Origin: Phaeotremella fagi
Taxonomy: Eukaryota > Basidiomycota > Tremellomycetes > Tremellales > Phaeotremellaceae
Reading direction: 5' to 3'
DNA length: 64,000 bases
NCBI GenBank assembly: GCA_001599715.1
Contig: BCHU01000004.1
Coordinates: 1 to 64,000 of the forward strand
In this document: in pieces, positions 34,780-44,556 of the stretch
Numbering within the stretch: the stretch's first letter is position 1
Layout of the letters: the number at the start of each line of letters is the position of its first letter
Notes under the pieces: model-generated
Databases searched by the model: none
Told to the model about the DNA's origin: nothing
The model's input: only the letters and a program-made list of their open reading frames with translations
Position numbers and translations under genes: made by a program

Positions 34780-36386
34780 ATGACTATAGATCCACTGCCT
34801 GTGACTAGAATCGCTGTGATTGGCATAGGTTCTGCTGGACTGTCTCAACTGAAACAGGCCAAAGATGCGTTCAACCGAGTGACTAATCGAACAAGTCTCG
34901 AATTGGTTGGTTTCGAGAGTAGAGACGAGGTTGGGGGTTTATGGTAGGTAAATAAATAGCTGAACTGATGCCAGGAATTACGACGGTGACATTGAGCCAT
35001 TTGCTGAAGGTACAAAATCTTCCGGTGGATACGTAAGATACCCTGTTGATGGTCAAGATCCTACACCGTTTTACGACAATCTAAGAGCTACGCTACCTGG
35101 GGTGAGTCGAGATTTGGCTAAGCTGATGATAGGACCTCATGGCTTTCAGAGATTTGAAGTTTGCAGAAGATGTACCAGAGATTCCCTGGGGAAGTGAGTT
35201 CAATTAGGGCGCTGCTGATTCTAGGGCAAATCTTGGAATATCTCCAAACCTACGCCAACATCTTTGACCTGAGGCGGTATATTCGATTCAACACTAGGGT
35301 TCAGAGACTCTATCTGAATCCTAGGGAAGGGCGCGGTTGGGTTATCGAATCGAACGGTCCAGCAGGCTCTGCTATCGAAGCGTTCGACTTTGTCTCTGTT
35401 AGTAATGGCCATTACAGTGATACATATTTTCCAAATCACCCCGGTCTAAGGTAGGCAAGAAGTCAATTCCACTGACGATAGTTCATTTCCCGGAGAAATC
35501 ATCCATTCCCGCGAATATCGACGTCCTGGGACGTACACTGGTCGTACAATTCTAGTCGTTGGCTCTGGCAACAGTGGTTCAGATATCGTTCGTCAAGTGG
35601 CGTCTCTAAACCTAGGTCATTACGAGAATGAGGGTACCGACACCACTCCCTTTACCACGGTCTACCATTCCATCACAGGTGCGAATCGAAACGGTTACAA
35701 TACGGAAACAGACCCATGGAGTAGCTACATTCGTCAAGTCCCTGTTATTGACAGGTATGAAGGAGGAAACATCCATCTCCAAGGGGGCGACGTGTTGAGT
35801 AACATCGACACGGTGATCTACGCCACGGGATACAACAACAGCTTACCATTTTGCAAGTCAACCGACGCTCCGTGGAACTCACTCCAAGTTCTTGAAGATG
35901 AAATTCGACCGGAAGAGCGTGTCCACGGGGCTAGATGGGAGATTGGTGGTGTAAAGGGATTGCACATGAAGGGGTTAGACGAGTTGTTACTGTTTCTAAG
36001 AGGAGATCGAAGTTTAGCCTTCCTGGGGTTGAGTAGGTTACACAATGGCCCCACTGACGTTAGCGTATCAAATCGTTCCTTTCCCGTTTGGTGAGATCCA
36101 AGCAAGACTGGCGTCGATGTTATGGGCGGGGCTACTGCCAAGTTTCCCGAAACATCCAAAACTTCCACCTAACCAAGCAGGAACGATACAACGTATCAGC
36201 GAGAGTGTAAGAGGCGAATTGATATTTAAAAACCCTTACGAATTCACTTATGAGGCGTATTTACATACTCTTCTCAAGGAAGCGGACGATATACCTGAAG
36301 TTGAGCAGTATTGGAAAGAGGTTGAACCATGGAGAATCGCGAGAAGAGCAGATACAGGGTTGAGGAAGCGGTTGTTGGGATTTTGA
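34780..36386 (+). CDS. Flavin-containing monooxygenase / Baeyer-Villiger-like
   Basis: Class B flavoprotein. The first Rossmann motif is IAVIGIGSAGLSQ. The FMO fingerprint F-x-G-x-x-x-H-x-x-x-Y-R is present as FPGEIIHSREYRRPG. The NADPH Rossmann motif is ILVVGSGNSGSDI. The C-terminal ATGY motif is VIYATGYNNSLPF. Several introns are in the N-terminal half, and the ending is TGLRKRLLGF. It would oxygenate soft nucleophiles (N or S) or convert ketones to esters. Placement beside the FAD monooxygenase suggests both act on the same substrate line. Confidence 0.88.
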
Positions 36387-36451
36387 TGCATGATTGCCGG
36401 TTGCCACCGATGACGTTTTGTAAACGATTGTGTTCATTTACAATCAACAAC

Positions 36452-37283
36452 ATGCAATGTAAGTATACCCCAAGTACACCCTAACGTCCAGTCGCAGAAC
36501 CCCCTCCAGCCTACTCAGCAACTCCCAGTTCGCAATCACCAATATCCTCCCTACCCCTTCATCTACTCTCTCGGATCGTGTCGTTCACCTTGGATCCATA
36601 CGCAACACCGAGTCGTTACTCTGGCCATGTAGAGGAAGAAAGAGTTAGGCGACTATGGGCAATGTTTAGAGCGTTACGCTGGGTCGATCGACGGTTCTAT
36701 CTAGGTAGGAGTGGTTTAGTTCTGCACTGAATATAGTCTCCACTTCGATACTGCGAACTCATTACCTACCGATTTATAACCAAAATCTTATCCCACCTAT
36801 TTCATCAGACCTCCCCACTGACATCAGCGATGACAACCAATCCATCTTCCGTCGTACCAGGGAAACAGCAGTGTTTGATCGATTCATCGCTATACGTGTT
36901 GGAGAAGACCTTAGATCGGTGGAGAGTGAATTGTGTGAACCTTCCGAGGGAGAGCGTGAGGTGTTTCTCAGGTTACAAGTGGGTGAATGCTATGACCACA
37001 CTGACTCCAGCCCCAAGCACGGCATGAGGATTTGCTACGAAGGCTGTCGCCGTTGGTCACCTCTGGAGCAGGGGGGTTGCAATTCCCACTCCCTTTTGAC
37101 AACCTCGTTATCAGTCTGAGCCCGTTGTATGCAAGTCTACAATATATCAACAGTAGTCGTTCTAAAACAACTATCATCGAAGTGAAACGACAGTCCAGTG
37201 CTGAGACGACTGTTGAAAGGCTAGAAGAAGGGTTGTGGGATGTACGTGGGGGGTTGGTGGAGCTAGGGTCGAGAATAAGATAA
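36452..37283 (+). CDS. Hypothetical F-box-like protein with N-terminal PPPAY
   Basis: Four exons joined by hand: MQ|FAEPPPAYSATPSSQSP, a segment PISSLPLHLLSRIVSFTLDP resembling an F-box helix start, then FYLVSTSILRTHYLPIY, the exon ending EVFLRLQ, and the last exon PQARHEDLLRRLSPLV to LVELGSRIR. The L-P-x-x-L-L-x-x-I pattern resembles an F-box-like domain, so it may be a substrate adaptor; similarity is weak. Residues 6-9 read PPAY, a PPxY motif for WW domains. No other domain is recognised. Confidence 0.65.
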
Positions 37284-37314
37284 TCTAACGCGCTTCACTT
37301 CACTCTTGTACATA

Positions 37315-38361
37315 ATGCATTTACCTATAATCTCAATATCTCCTTACCTCACCACCTCCACACCTCGAGACAGATCAGCAACAGCAAAGAGCTTACACCA
37401 AGCATGTCGAGATATAGGCTTTTTTTATCTCAAAGTCGACGACTACCTGTCGTCTGATGAGATGATTCAGGTGTTGGCTTCTGGGAGAGAGTTCTTTGCT
37501 CGACCTCAGGAAGAAAAGGACTTTATTGGGTTAGAACACAGTGATGGGGTCAGAGGTGAGTCAGAGTCATACCCCGCTTACAATAGGATACCAAAGATTG
37601 CACCAAAACGTCACCCAAGGCAAGGCAGATCATCACGAAGGGTTGGATCTCTACGCACCGTCACCGTTTCCATTGGGAAACACACCACTCTCCGGTGTGA
37701 ATCAATGGCCAAAAGAACCAACCCACCTCCAACCTAGACTAGAAACATGGATAGACAAGATGAAAGTCCTGGGGATGGCTGTTATGCGAGGAATGGCTGA
37801 TGGCTTGGGAATGGACGAGGGGGAGTGGGAGCTTTTAAGGTCTCTGGTGGATAACAGCTTTTGGGTAATGCGTGTGATTGGTAGGTCGTGCATTGACCCC
37901 ACTGATCCTAGGATATCCACCGCTACCAGACGGAGCAGATGGAATAAGTTGCGGTAGTCACAAAGATTATGGTTGCTTAACGTAGGTCAAAACTAAACCT
38001 CTCTTACGCCAGATTCCTCCACGCCGACCCATGTCCATCCGCACTTCAAGTCCTTACCAAAACAAACGAATGGTTAAACGCAGACCCCATCGCTGGCTGT
38101 GTCGTTGTGAATATTGGGGAGATGTGGGAAATCTGGTCGGGAGGGTTATACCAAGCAACACTTCATCGTGTCATCCATCGATCCCCTGTTTATCGAGTTT
38201 CCATCCCTTTCTTTTTCGAACCGAATTTTGATGCTAGAGTGGAAGTGTTGGAAAGTGCTAGAAGGATTGGGAAAAAGGAGGGCAGGGAGATTGTGGACAG
38301 TCAAGGGGTGATTTACGGAGACTTTTTGTTAAACAAAGTCAGTGGGAATTTCAAATACTAG
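37315..38361 (+). CDS. 2-oxoglutarate/Fe(II)-dependent dioxygenase, isopenicillin-N-synthase-like
   Basis: The N-terminal DIOX_N region reads LPIISISPYL and CRDIGFFYLKVD. The C-terminal double-stranded helix domain carries the iron ligands: after splicing, DGISCGSHKDYGCLTFLHAD (H-x-D), and later LYQATLHRVIHR (distal His) with YRVSIPFF (R-x-S for 2-oxoglutarate). Introns of about 31 nt flank the iron-ligand exon. The start MHLPIIS is preferred over an ATG nine bases upstream. The substrate is unknown. It follows the putative catabolic cluster but its promoter has no clear AAGCGG element, so membership is uncertain. Confidence 0.87.
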
Positions 38362-38510
38362 GTGGGTTATAGTCGTAGCACTCGCTGACTGTCAGATGTT
38401 ACGTTGTATACTGAATGCTACACACGATGTGAGACTACACTATCCATTACCTACACAACTGGATCTCCTACCCACTTCGATATCGTCGTCAAATCTCTCC
38501 TTTATCCCTC

Positions 38511-38530
38511 AACTTTGTCGTCTCGCCTTC
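38511..38530 (+). promoter_or_regulatory. Shared upstream element, family A copy 1
   Basis: CTTTGTCGTCTCGCCTTC at about 38513-38530, roughly 100-115 bp before the start codon. It aligns without gaps to CTTTGTTACTTCGCCTTC before other family A members. Confidence 0.5.
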
Positions 38531-38628
38531 CAAACTTGGGGTCCTCAAACAAACGTTTTACAATCCCTTTTCTCTTTCATCATTCCCCTCACAACTCACC
38601 AAGAACTGACCAATCAACCAACACAGTA

Positions 38629-39225
38629 ATGAGCGAATACGCAGCTACCCACACCAACTTACCCGTGGACTTCTCGGACGGGCAAGACAAAACTTTCTTC
38701 CGGTTCTGCCCTTCAGTCATTTGGATGGTAAACACGGATGGAACAGTTCAAACGAATCATAATTACGGTACTTTCTTGGCAAACACCGCTGAATGCACCT
38801 CCGAAGATTATCGTAGACAGTTCCATGTTGATCAACGAATCAACTTGATGATCGCCGACGGCTCAATCAGAGAATTCAAACGACCGGTTTCAGACGACTT
38901 GTCCGATTGGACCCCGATTCTTAGAACCCAGCTACTCGATACAGTCAAAAGCTACAGAAAGGTGTTCACCAATTCAGCGGTTCAAAAGACCTGTAAAACA
39001 GACGGTATAATTTATGGGGCTCATCCTACAAACCGAGCTTGGTACTTCAAGCCTCCCTCATCAAGCCTCGACGCTCCAACACAAGGTAGTATTTTCACGT
39101 ACAAAATCGATGTTGAGGATCAGGGGCTCAAATGTTATTTCGGGGCGTGTGTCGTTTTTCCAGACCATGCTGAGGTGAAGGAGAGTCAAGAAATACGTGA
39201 CGATGAGAGATGGATGTTGGAGTAA
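38629..39225 (+). CDS. Family A member 1, unrecognised protein
   Basis: Intronless, 198 residues, start MSEYAATHTNL. I do not recognise the family. It shares with four other genes in this window a core of spaced motifs: FFRFCPSVIWM near residue 22, DWTPILRTQLL near residue 90, K-T-D-G-I-I-Y near residue 122, and a late Y-F-G-A-C-V segment. No signal peptide or membrane segment, so likely cytosolic or nuclear. It differs from the others by lacking the C-terminal PPxY-like tail, ending DDERWMLE. Confidence 0.75.
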   Translation: MSEYAATHTNLPVDFSDGQDKTFFRFCPSVIWMVNTDGTVQTNHNYGTFLANTAECTSEDYRRQFHVDQRINLMIADGSIREFKRPVSDDLSDWTPILRTQLLDTVKSYRKVFTNSAVQKTCKTDGIIYGAHPTNRAWYFKPPSSSLDAPTQGSIFTYKIDVEDQGLKCYFGACVVFPDHAEVKESQEIRDDERWMLE

Positions 39226-39560
39226 GCCAGAGACTTGGGTGAATTGGTCTGTTGTACCTGAGTTAGATGATGTATGAATTGTTTTCCGTCCAACCATAAG
39301 ACACCAGTGAGTGACTCTGGGTGACTCTGGGTGTCTAGATGAAGGTTAGTTTGGTTTCCTTGAGTATAATCCATCATCTGGACGCACTGCTTAAATTCAA
39401 AATATGATCTACTGGAAACAGCGACATTCATCATCAAACATTATAAACTATACATAAAAGTCTCATTCTTCTGAACCTTGCTCCGTGAGAATCAGTCTCA
39501 GCGGTGCTTAAACTCCCCCCCTCTCCCTTTGATTGTCAGCTCCATCAACTAAAAAGAGAC
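39226..39560. other. Intergenic, convergent 3' regions
   Basis: No gene seen. A tandem duplicated 10-mer GTGACTCTGG lies near 39311-39330. Confidence 0.4.
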
Positions 39561-40137
39561 TCACTCGTTTTGGAGGAGAGCTGTAGCAGTGCGAAGAAGC
39601 TCCCGAGCAAGTTCTATTGTGGTACCATCACCTTGAGCAGTTGAGTGTGATCCCAAAGCGATAGAGATATCCTGCAAAGATTCTAATTCTGACTTTTGTG
39701 GCGGTGTGATTGTTTGAATGTTGGACATGTTTGTTTCGAGCTTCTCAATTCTGGAAGATAAATTCAGTAATTGTATCATAGATTTAGGACGTATCTTTCT
39801 GTGACTGTTTTCGTAATGAAACCCAATTCAACAGCTTGCAAGCTGAAAGCCAATCCAAGAATCTTTGGAACTTCTTCAGGAAGGATGAAGTCCGCCTTGC
39901 TCAATTCAACGAGGTTTTGCATACAGTCGAGATTGGCCTGTACTGAGTAGAGTTGTATAACCGTATGATATCCGTGATACGAGCTCTGGTGTACGAGGTG
40001 AGGGACCCTGAAAGGCTTTGTAGATGAGATTGAAAGATGTCGTCTAACGAAACTGTAGCCCATTCGTTGACGTAGCGATGCTGGTAGTTGAAATGATCTA
40101 ACTTGTAGTGAAGGTTATATTTGGTTTCTGTATCCAT
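39561..40137 (-). CDS. Small hypothetical helical protein
   Basis: Three exons: MDTETKYNLHYKLDHFNYQHRY.. to TRA, then LQANLDCMQNLVELSKADFILPEEVPKILGLAFSLQAVELGFI.. to ERY, then KLETNMSNIQTITPPQKSEL.. to ALLQNE. About 160 residues, mostly helical with amphipathic stretches. No domain is recognised; the size and all-helix make-up resemble small complex subunits. The intron joins (38 and about 46 nt) are my best fit. Confidence 0.55.
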
Positions 40138-40529
40138 GCTGGGATGGGAGTGTAGTGTAGCGGGAAACAGTCTTGGGTGATGTTGAATGTCAACGGTGGC
40201 GAAGAAAGAAGGGTGGCCAGAGGATGAAATCCTGAAGCTGTAAGCCTTCGTGCGCTTTTCCTCCTTGGTTGCACCAAGATGAAAGGTGTAGCTTTGAGAG
40301 ATACTTGCTATGACATAATGGACACCAGTATGCAACGTACATTTGTCAAACAACGCAGCGTATCGTCGTCATTGAACCTTTCATCGAACAAAGTGTAAAG
40401 CGCTCAGTATTTCGGGAAAAAGTGCACTTTTGCCCACCTTTGTGTGATTCCCCTTTCATCAGTTCTATATATCAACCTCTGAGTAATTCCCTCTTGTCTT
40501 CTTGACAACCAATTCATCCAATTGCCGCC
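40138..40529 (+). promoter_or_regulatory. Promoter of family B gene 1, duplicated with that of gene 2
   Basis: From about 40385 this region is closely similar to 41328-41460 before gene 2: both carry GTGTAAAG, GTATTT-GGGAAAA, CACCTTTGTGTGATTCCCC, TTTCATCAG and a TATA-like CTATAT. CACCTTTGT begins at 40435, 95 bp before the ATG. Confidence 0.65.
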
Positions 40530-41048
40530 ATGCCAGAATCAACTTATAAAAAAACCAGGTTCACCCTTATCCACCCAAGTTTCGCCAAAAGATGGTTCCC
40601 GGAATCAGGTGCAGATTTCTGGACCGATTACACAAATTACTGGACCGATTCCAAGACTGGTAGTGTACACAGCTCTGCTATTCTTAAACATAGTGCTATT
40701 GTAAGTCAGTCCGGGGAGGAGTCTGTTTGGAGTAATGGCGATGTAGTTCGACGTGAAGCGGTAATTGACAGGTCCCACCAATATCCTAATCCTTACTACT
40801 ACCAATATTCTTTCTTCTCCAAAACAAAATCTCAACATACAAAGCCGTGGTGTGATAACAAATATTCTTATCTGTACGATCCTCAACAGGTCTCGGTTAT
40901 CGCTTTTCTCCTGGATGAAGAGTGTGATCCAGATGAGATCAAGAAGCAGCTCACAGCTTATGATGAGAGTTTAGAGAAAGAGGTTAAGGAGGAAGAGGGG
41001 GAGACATCGACCGCTGGAGAAGGCATTTGTAGATACTGTGGTAAATAA
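40530..41048 (+). CDS. Family B member 1, unrecognised protein with CxxC tail
   Basis: Intronless, 172 residues, start MPESTYKKTRF in a GCCGCC-ATG context. I do not recognise the family. It has aromatic-rich repeated beta-like segments (FWTDYTNYWTDS, YPNPYYYQYSFF), then Q-H-T-K-P-W, D-E-E-C-D-P-D-E-I-K-K-Q-L-T-A-Y-D and an acidic linker. The last residues are CRYCGK, a C-x2-C pair exposed at the very C-terminus. No signal peptide. Closely related to the next gene and distantly to the third. Confidence 0.75.
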   Translation: MPESTYKKTRFTLIHPSFAKRWFPESGADFWTDYTNYWTDSKTGSVHSSAILKHSAIVSQSGEESVWSNGDVVRREAVIDRSHQYPNPYYYQYSFFSKTKSQHTKPWCDNKYSYLYDPQQVSVIAFLLDEECDPDEIKKQLTAYDESLEKEVKEEEGETSTAGEGICRYCGK

Positions 41049-41464
41049 TTGAATTGGTAATACAAGAGGTTCTTTGTAGTCTGTAGCTCATGCAGTGTGT
41101 TTGAGAAGAACTGGGTTGATCAGACCAGGACCGCCCAAAAGGGGACAATCAGCATCATTGTGTCACAAAGAAAATGGAGCATAGCTTCGACGTCCTTCAG
41201 CATGTTGTGTGTCACTCACTGGGACCAGCTGGGATGAGAGACCGTTGACTTCCAAGCCTCGGCGGCGATATCTAACTGTACAGAATGTTGCCACAGTGAG
41301 TGACCTGTTACCGAACATAGTGTAAAGTACTCCAGAGTATTTGGGGAAAATGAGCCTTTGTTACTCACCTTTGTGTGATTCCCCTTTCATCAGTTGTCTA
41401 TATGAACCTGTGAAGTAACTCCCCTCTTCTCTTCTTAACATCCACTTTCTCCCAATTTGCCACC
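41049..41464 (+). promoter_or_regulatory. Intergenic and promoter of family B gene 2
   Basis: The first part contains TTGTAGTCTGTAGCTCATGC, which recurs after gene 2 near 42031. The later part repeats the gene 1 promoter, with CACCTTTGT at 41366 (99 bp before the ATG). Next to it lies GCCTTTGTTACTCAC near 41354. Confidence 0.6.
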
Positions 41465-42004
41465 ATGTCAGAATCCACCACATCAGAATCCACCACATCA
41501 GAATCAACTTTTTATAAAGAAACCAAATTCAAAGTCGTTGACCCTCGGCTTCGCTTCGAATGGTATCCAGGCTCAGATGCTAAGCCTGAATTCTGGTCCG
41601 ATTATTCAGGTGGTAGTACGTACAGTTCTGCTGTTCATAAACAGAGTGCTATCGTTTATCAATTGGGGGAGGAGTATGTTTGGAACAAGGGAGACTCAGT
41701 TTACCGTAAAAAGGTCACCAACAAGTATCCAGAATATGCTGGTCCTTTCCACTACGAATATACCTTCGACTCAAAAACAAATTCTCAACATACCAAGCCA
41801 TGGTGGATTAACGGCTATAAGGGTCTGTGGCGTCCTCAGAAGTTCTCGGTTATCGCCACTCTCGACGAAGAATGTGATCCAGACGAGATCAAGAAGCAGC
41901 TCACCGCTTATGATGAGCGTGTAAAGAAGGAGAAAGAGCTCAAGGAGGAAGAGGGGGAGACCACATCTGCTGGAGAAGGTACTTGTAAACACTGCGGTAA
42001 ATAG
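41465..42004 (+). CDS. Family B member 2, unrecognised protein with CxxC tail
   Basis: Intronless, 179 residues. The N-terminus carries a short in-frame repeat (SESTT three times, with a last SEST). The body parallels member 1 throughout: FWSDYSGGS, SAIVYQLGEEYVWNKGDSVYR, SQHTKPW, EECDPDEIKKQLTAYDE. It ends GTCKHCGK, keeping the C-x2-C-G-K tail while the residues between differ. Tandem duplicate of the previous gene at about 935 bp spacing. Function unknown. Confidence 0.75.
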   Translation: MSESTTSESTTSESTFYKETKFKVVDPRLRFEWYPGSDAKPEFWSDYSGGSTYSSAVHKQSAIVYQLGEEYVWNKGDSVYRKKVTNKYPEYAGPFHYEYTFDSKTNSQHTKPWWINGYKGLWRPQKFSVIATLDEECDPDEIKKQLTAYDERVKKEKELKEEEGETTSAGEGTCKHCGK

Positions 42005-42280
42005 GTTGGATTAGTAATGTGAGGTAGTAGTTTGTAGTCTGTAGCTCATGCAGTGTGTTTGCGAGAATTACCAGGTCGTCTGAATCTCGGTGGCGACCTC
42101 TAACTGTACAGTATGTTTTCACGGTGTGTGACTTCCAGTATCAATCCTAGGACGACTTCCCTTCTAATCGAAGAATTCAACATATTTAGAAGAGAATAAA
42201 CCGATGATAAATGACGAAATACTCCATATAAAGCCCATGAAAGGATTTCCAAATCATGACTTCGAATAGAAGCACCGCTT

Positions 42281-42290
42281 CACCCTTTGT
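42281..42290 (+). promoter_or_regulatory. CACCCTTTGT element before family B gene 3
   Basis: CACCCTTTGT, 75-84 bp before the ATG. It is the family A/B element with one extra C. The rest of the 360-bp spacer is not obviously duplicated. Confidence 0.4.
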
Positions 42291-42364
42291 CCGCACAGTT
42301 TTATGCAGATAATTATTCCCCATCCCCTTTTCTTCTTGAACATACAGTATTCCTCTTCGCCACC

Positions 42365-42808
42365 ATGTCAGGTTATAAAAAGACCAATTTCGTCCCAATC
42401 TCACAATACAGCTTCGGATGTGGTCCAGAGTCCAACATATTCGGCGAATGGCAACTATTAAGTGGTCTGTCGACCACCACATACGAAGCATGGTTGAACA
42501 AAAGTATTATTGGCTCATATCAGGGGGAAGAGTTTGTTTTCAGCAAAGGTGATTCACTCCACCGAGATTCGAAAAACCAACCTTTCAGACATCACCGTTA
42601 TGGATTTTACAGCAGTCAACACTCAAAGCATACCAAAGGTATTCAATTTTATGAACCTGGATGTAGTTTCGATCGAGAGGGTTTCACAGTTAAAGCGGTT
42701 CTGGACGGTTATTGTGATGCCGACGAGATCAAGAGTTTATTAACAGCTTTTGATTTAGAACAAGCGGGTGGCGATGGTAGCGGTGCTGGTGTTCAGCAGA
42801 ACCTTTAG
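42365..42808 (+). CDS. Family B member 3, diverged
   Basis: Intronless, 147 residues, start MSGYKKTNFVPI in a GCCACC-ATG context. Shares with the two previous genes the opening (YKKT-x-F), S-I-I-G-S-Y-Q-G-E-E-F-V-F-S-K-G-D-S as in SAIVYQLGEEYVW-KGDS, S-K-H-T-K-G, and Y-C-D-A-D-E-I-K-x-L-L-T-A-F-D. It lacks the acidic linker and the CxxC tail, ending GAGVQQNL. A diverged third member of the tandem array. Confidence 0.7.
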   Translation: MSGYKKTNFVPISQYSFGCGPESNIFGEWQLLSGLSTTTYEAWLNKSIIGSYQGEEFVFSKGDSLHRDSKNQPFRHHRYGFYSSQHSKHTKGIQFYEPGCSFDREGFTVKAVLDGYCDADEIKSLLTAFDLEQAGGDGSGAGVQQNL

Positions 42809-43537
42809 GGAAATTTAACGATATAAAGCGGTATTCGAAGTAGAGTTCTTGTAGTGAAATTACGTATGCAGAAAGGTTCTTGATCCATCCATGATTGTAG
42901 GACGTATTGCAGTAGTTCTACCGACACTTCGACGTACTGACCAAGCCTAACACGACGTTGACTGAAGTCGGAGTTAGAACTTGCAAGTCTCCAACAATCC
43001 TCAATTGTAGACGAGGTATGATTCGAAAGGATGAACAGTTGAGATCTTGGGTGGAACGGGATGAACAAGGGTTCCACACAATTGAGGCCAACTTTCGATG
43101 GAATTGATTGGATGGTGAAATCGAACATCCATAAGTTGAACAAAAATGCGAAAAAATAGAGGGGATGGTTTGGGTTTGCTGGGCTTTGTTTGAAGGATGG
43201 GAATGGTGAGGTCATGACGAGGGTCGAGTCATACGAGACGGCTTGAGGTGTGGGTTCTAGGTGGGAGAGTTGTGGATGTCAACATACCGCCGTTGTAGTT
43301 AAACAGCCTCCCGTTGACCGTGAGATATCGAGACACCTATGAAGTCAGTGGAACGGGAATCATTGTCAATTGCTAACAAAGATAGTTGTCAGTAAGGATG
43401 ATCGTCAGAGTCAGTTCAAGTATTATCAGTAGTGTATACACCGTATACGGTCGCACGCTGTCCTCAGAATCAATTTATATTCGAATAATATCATCACATG
43501 GTACAACCAAAACACAACACGAAACCTATGCAAACTA
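42809..43537. other. Intergenic or 3' part of the ARPC4 gene
   Basis: A leftward open frame of 136 residues (42805-43215, no domain, no family match) fills much of this stretch; I do not support it as a gene. A leftward coding-like segment around 43229-43340 (VNGRLFNYNGGM) could be a last exon of the ARPC4 gene. Confidence 0.35.
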
Positions 43538-44317
43538 TCACATCAGCAATGAGCCGCCAGATCTACTCACGGTTGATAGATAACTTTCAGCAACGATACG
43601 AGCTCTAGCGTTGAGACTCAATTTCATTTCAGAGATTTCTTTATCGACGTCTTCCATGAATTGGATGATGAAGTCTACTAGTTTATGTTTGAGCATTGAT
43701 TCGGAATGGAAATTTGTTATTAGGAAGGAGATGTCGTAGCCCTGGATTTGTTAGTGGGTAGTTCTTGTGGAAGGAAGCGGTGGTGGAAGGGAGGGAATCG
43801 ACTCCCATGCCCACCATAAATGGTGAACAATCAAGATCGATATCAAGGATACCGTTCCCAACCCCACCCAACCCCTCACCCCCATCGCACTCACCGGTAA
43901 CGCCTTTCTTCTCAAAATAACGAAACCCTCAGCTCTCATCGTCATGAACCTGGTGAACTTGTGACAAAGAATCTTCTCAATCTCATCGGCCTGTTTGATA
44001 GCTATGCTGAGACGTATAGAGTTGACTGAAGGTTCGATAAGGACTCTTTCTTGTTCGTTACGACTGATGACTAGTGGGTTGAGAAGGACTTCGGGGGATG
44101 TCCTGGGTGGTGGGTGTGAGTAATTAGACTAAAGAGTTTAGATGAGACGTACCTAGCTTCGACTTCTGGTTTGTTGTGTCTTTCAACGACTTGGGAAGAG
44201 AAGTTCTCCAAGGTCATTGCAGCTGTGAGAGTGGATCTGACAGCGTTGAGATAAGGTCTAAGAGTGTTCGACTGGGGAGTGTCAGTGTATTTCTATGAGT
44301 AATTGGATACATACCAT
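43538..44317 (-). CDS. ARC19: Actin-related protein 2/3 complex subunit 4
   Basis: After splicing, the sequence runs [117 protein letters not shown] and [16 protein letters not shown], a near-continuous match to ARPC4. It is one of seven subunits of the Arp2/3 complex, which nucleates branched actin filaments. The first coding exon holds only the ATG. About 178 residues if the last exon is read through to the stop at 43538; a GTGAGT donor after YLST could instead splice to a further exon ending near 43229. Family length is about 168 residues. Confidence 0.9.
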
Positions 44318-44556
44318 GTTGGATGGAGAGGATGTAGATAGATAGATGCTATTTATGTATGGTGTAACTGTGACTGTGACTGCTGCTCAACGTCACCGCT
44401 TATCTACCCCGCCACACGACCAATACCCGATTCCCCGCCACGTTCTCATCACGTGACCCCAGAATTTCAGATTTTATTTTGAACGTTCTTCATCCAATGT
44501 CAATCTCTTACTTCCCTCTACATCTTTTCTTGTTCTCCCCCAAACATCTTCTCAAA

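Noticed and set aside
42805..43215. Leftward 136-codon open frame
   Set aside because: No domain, no family match and no supporting motif; it overlaps the 3' region of family B gene 3 and a possible last ARPC4 exon.
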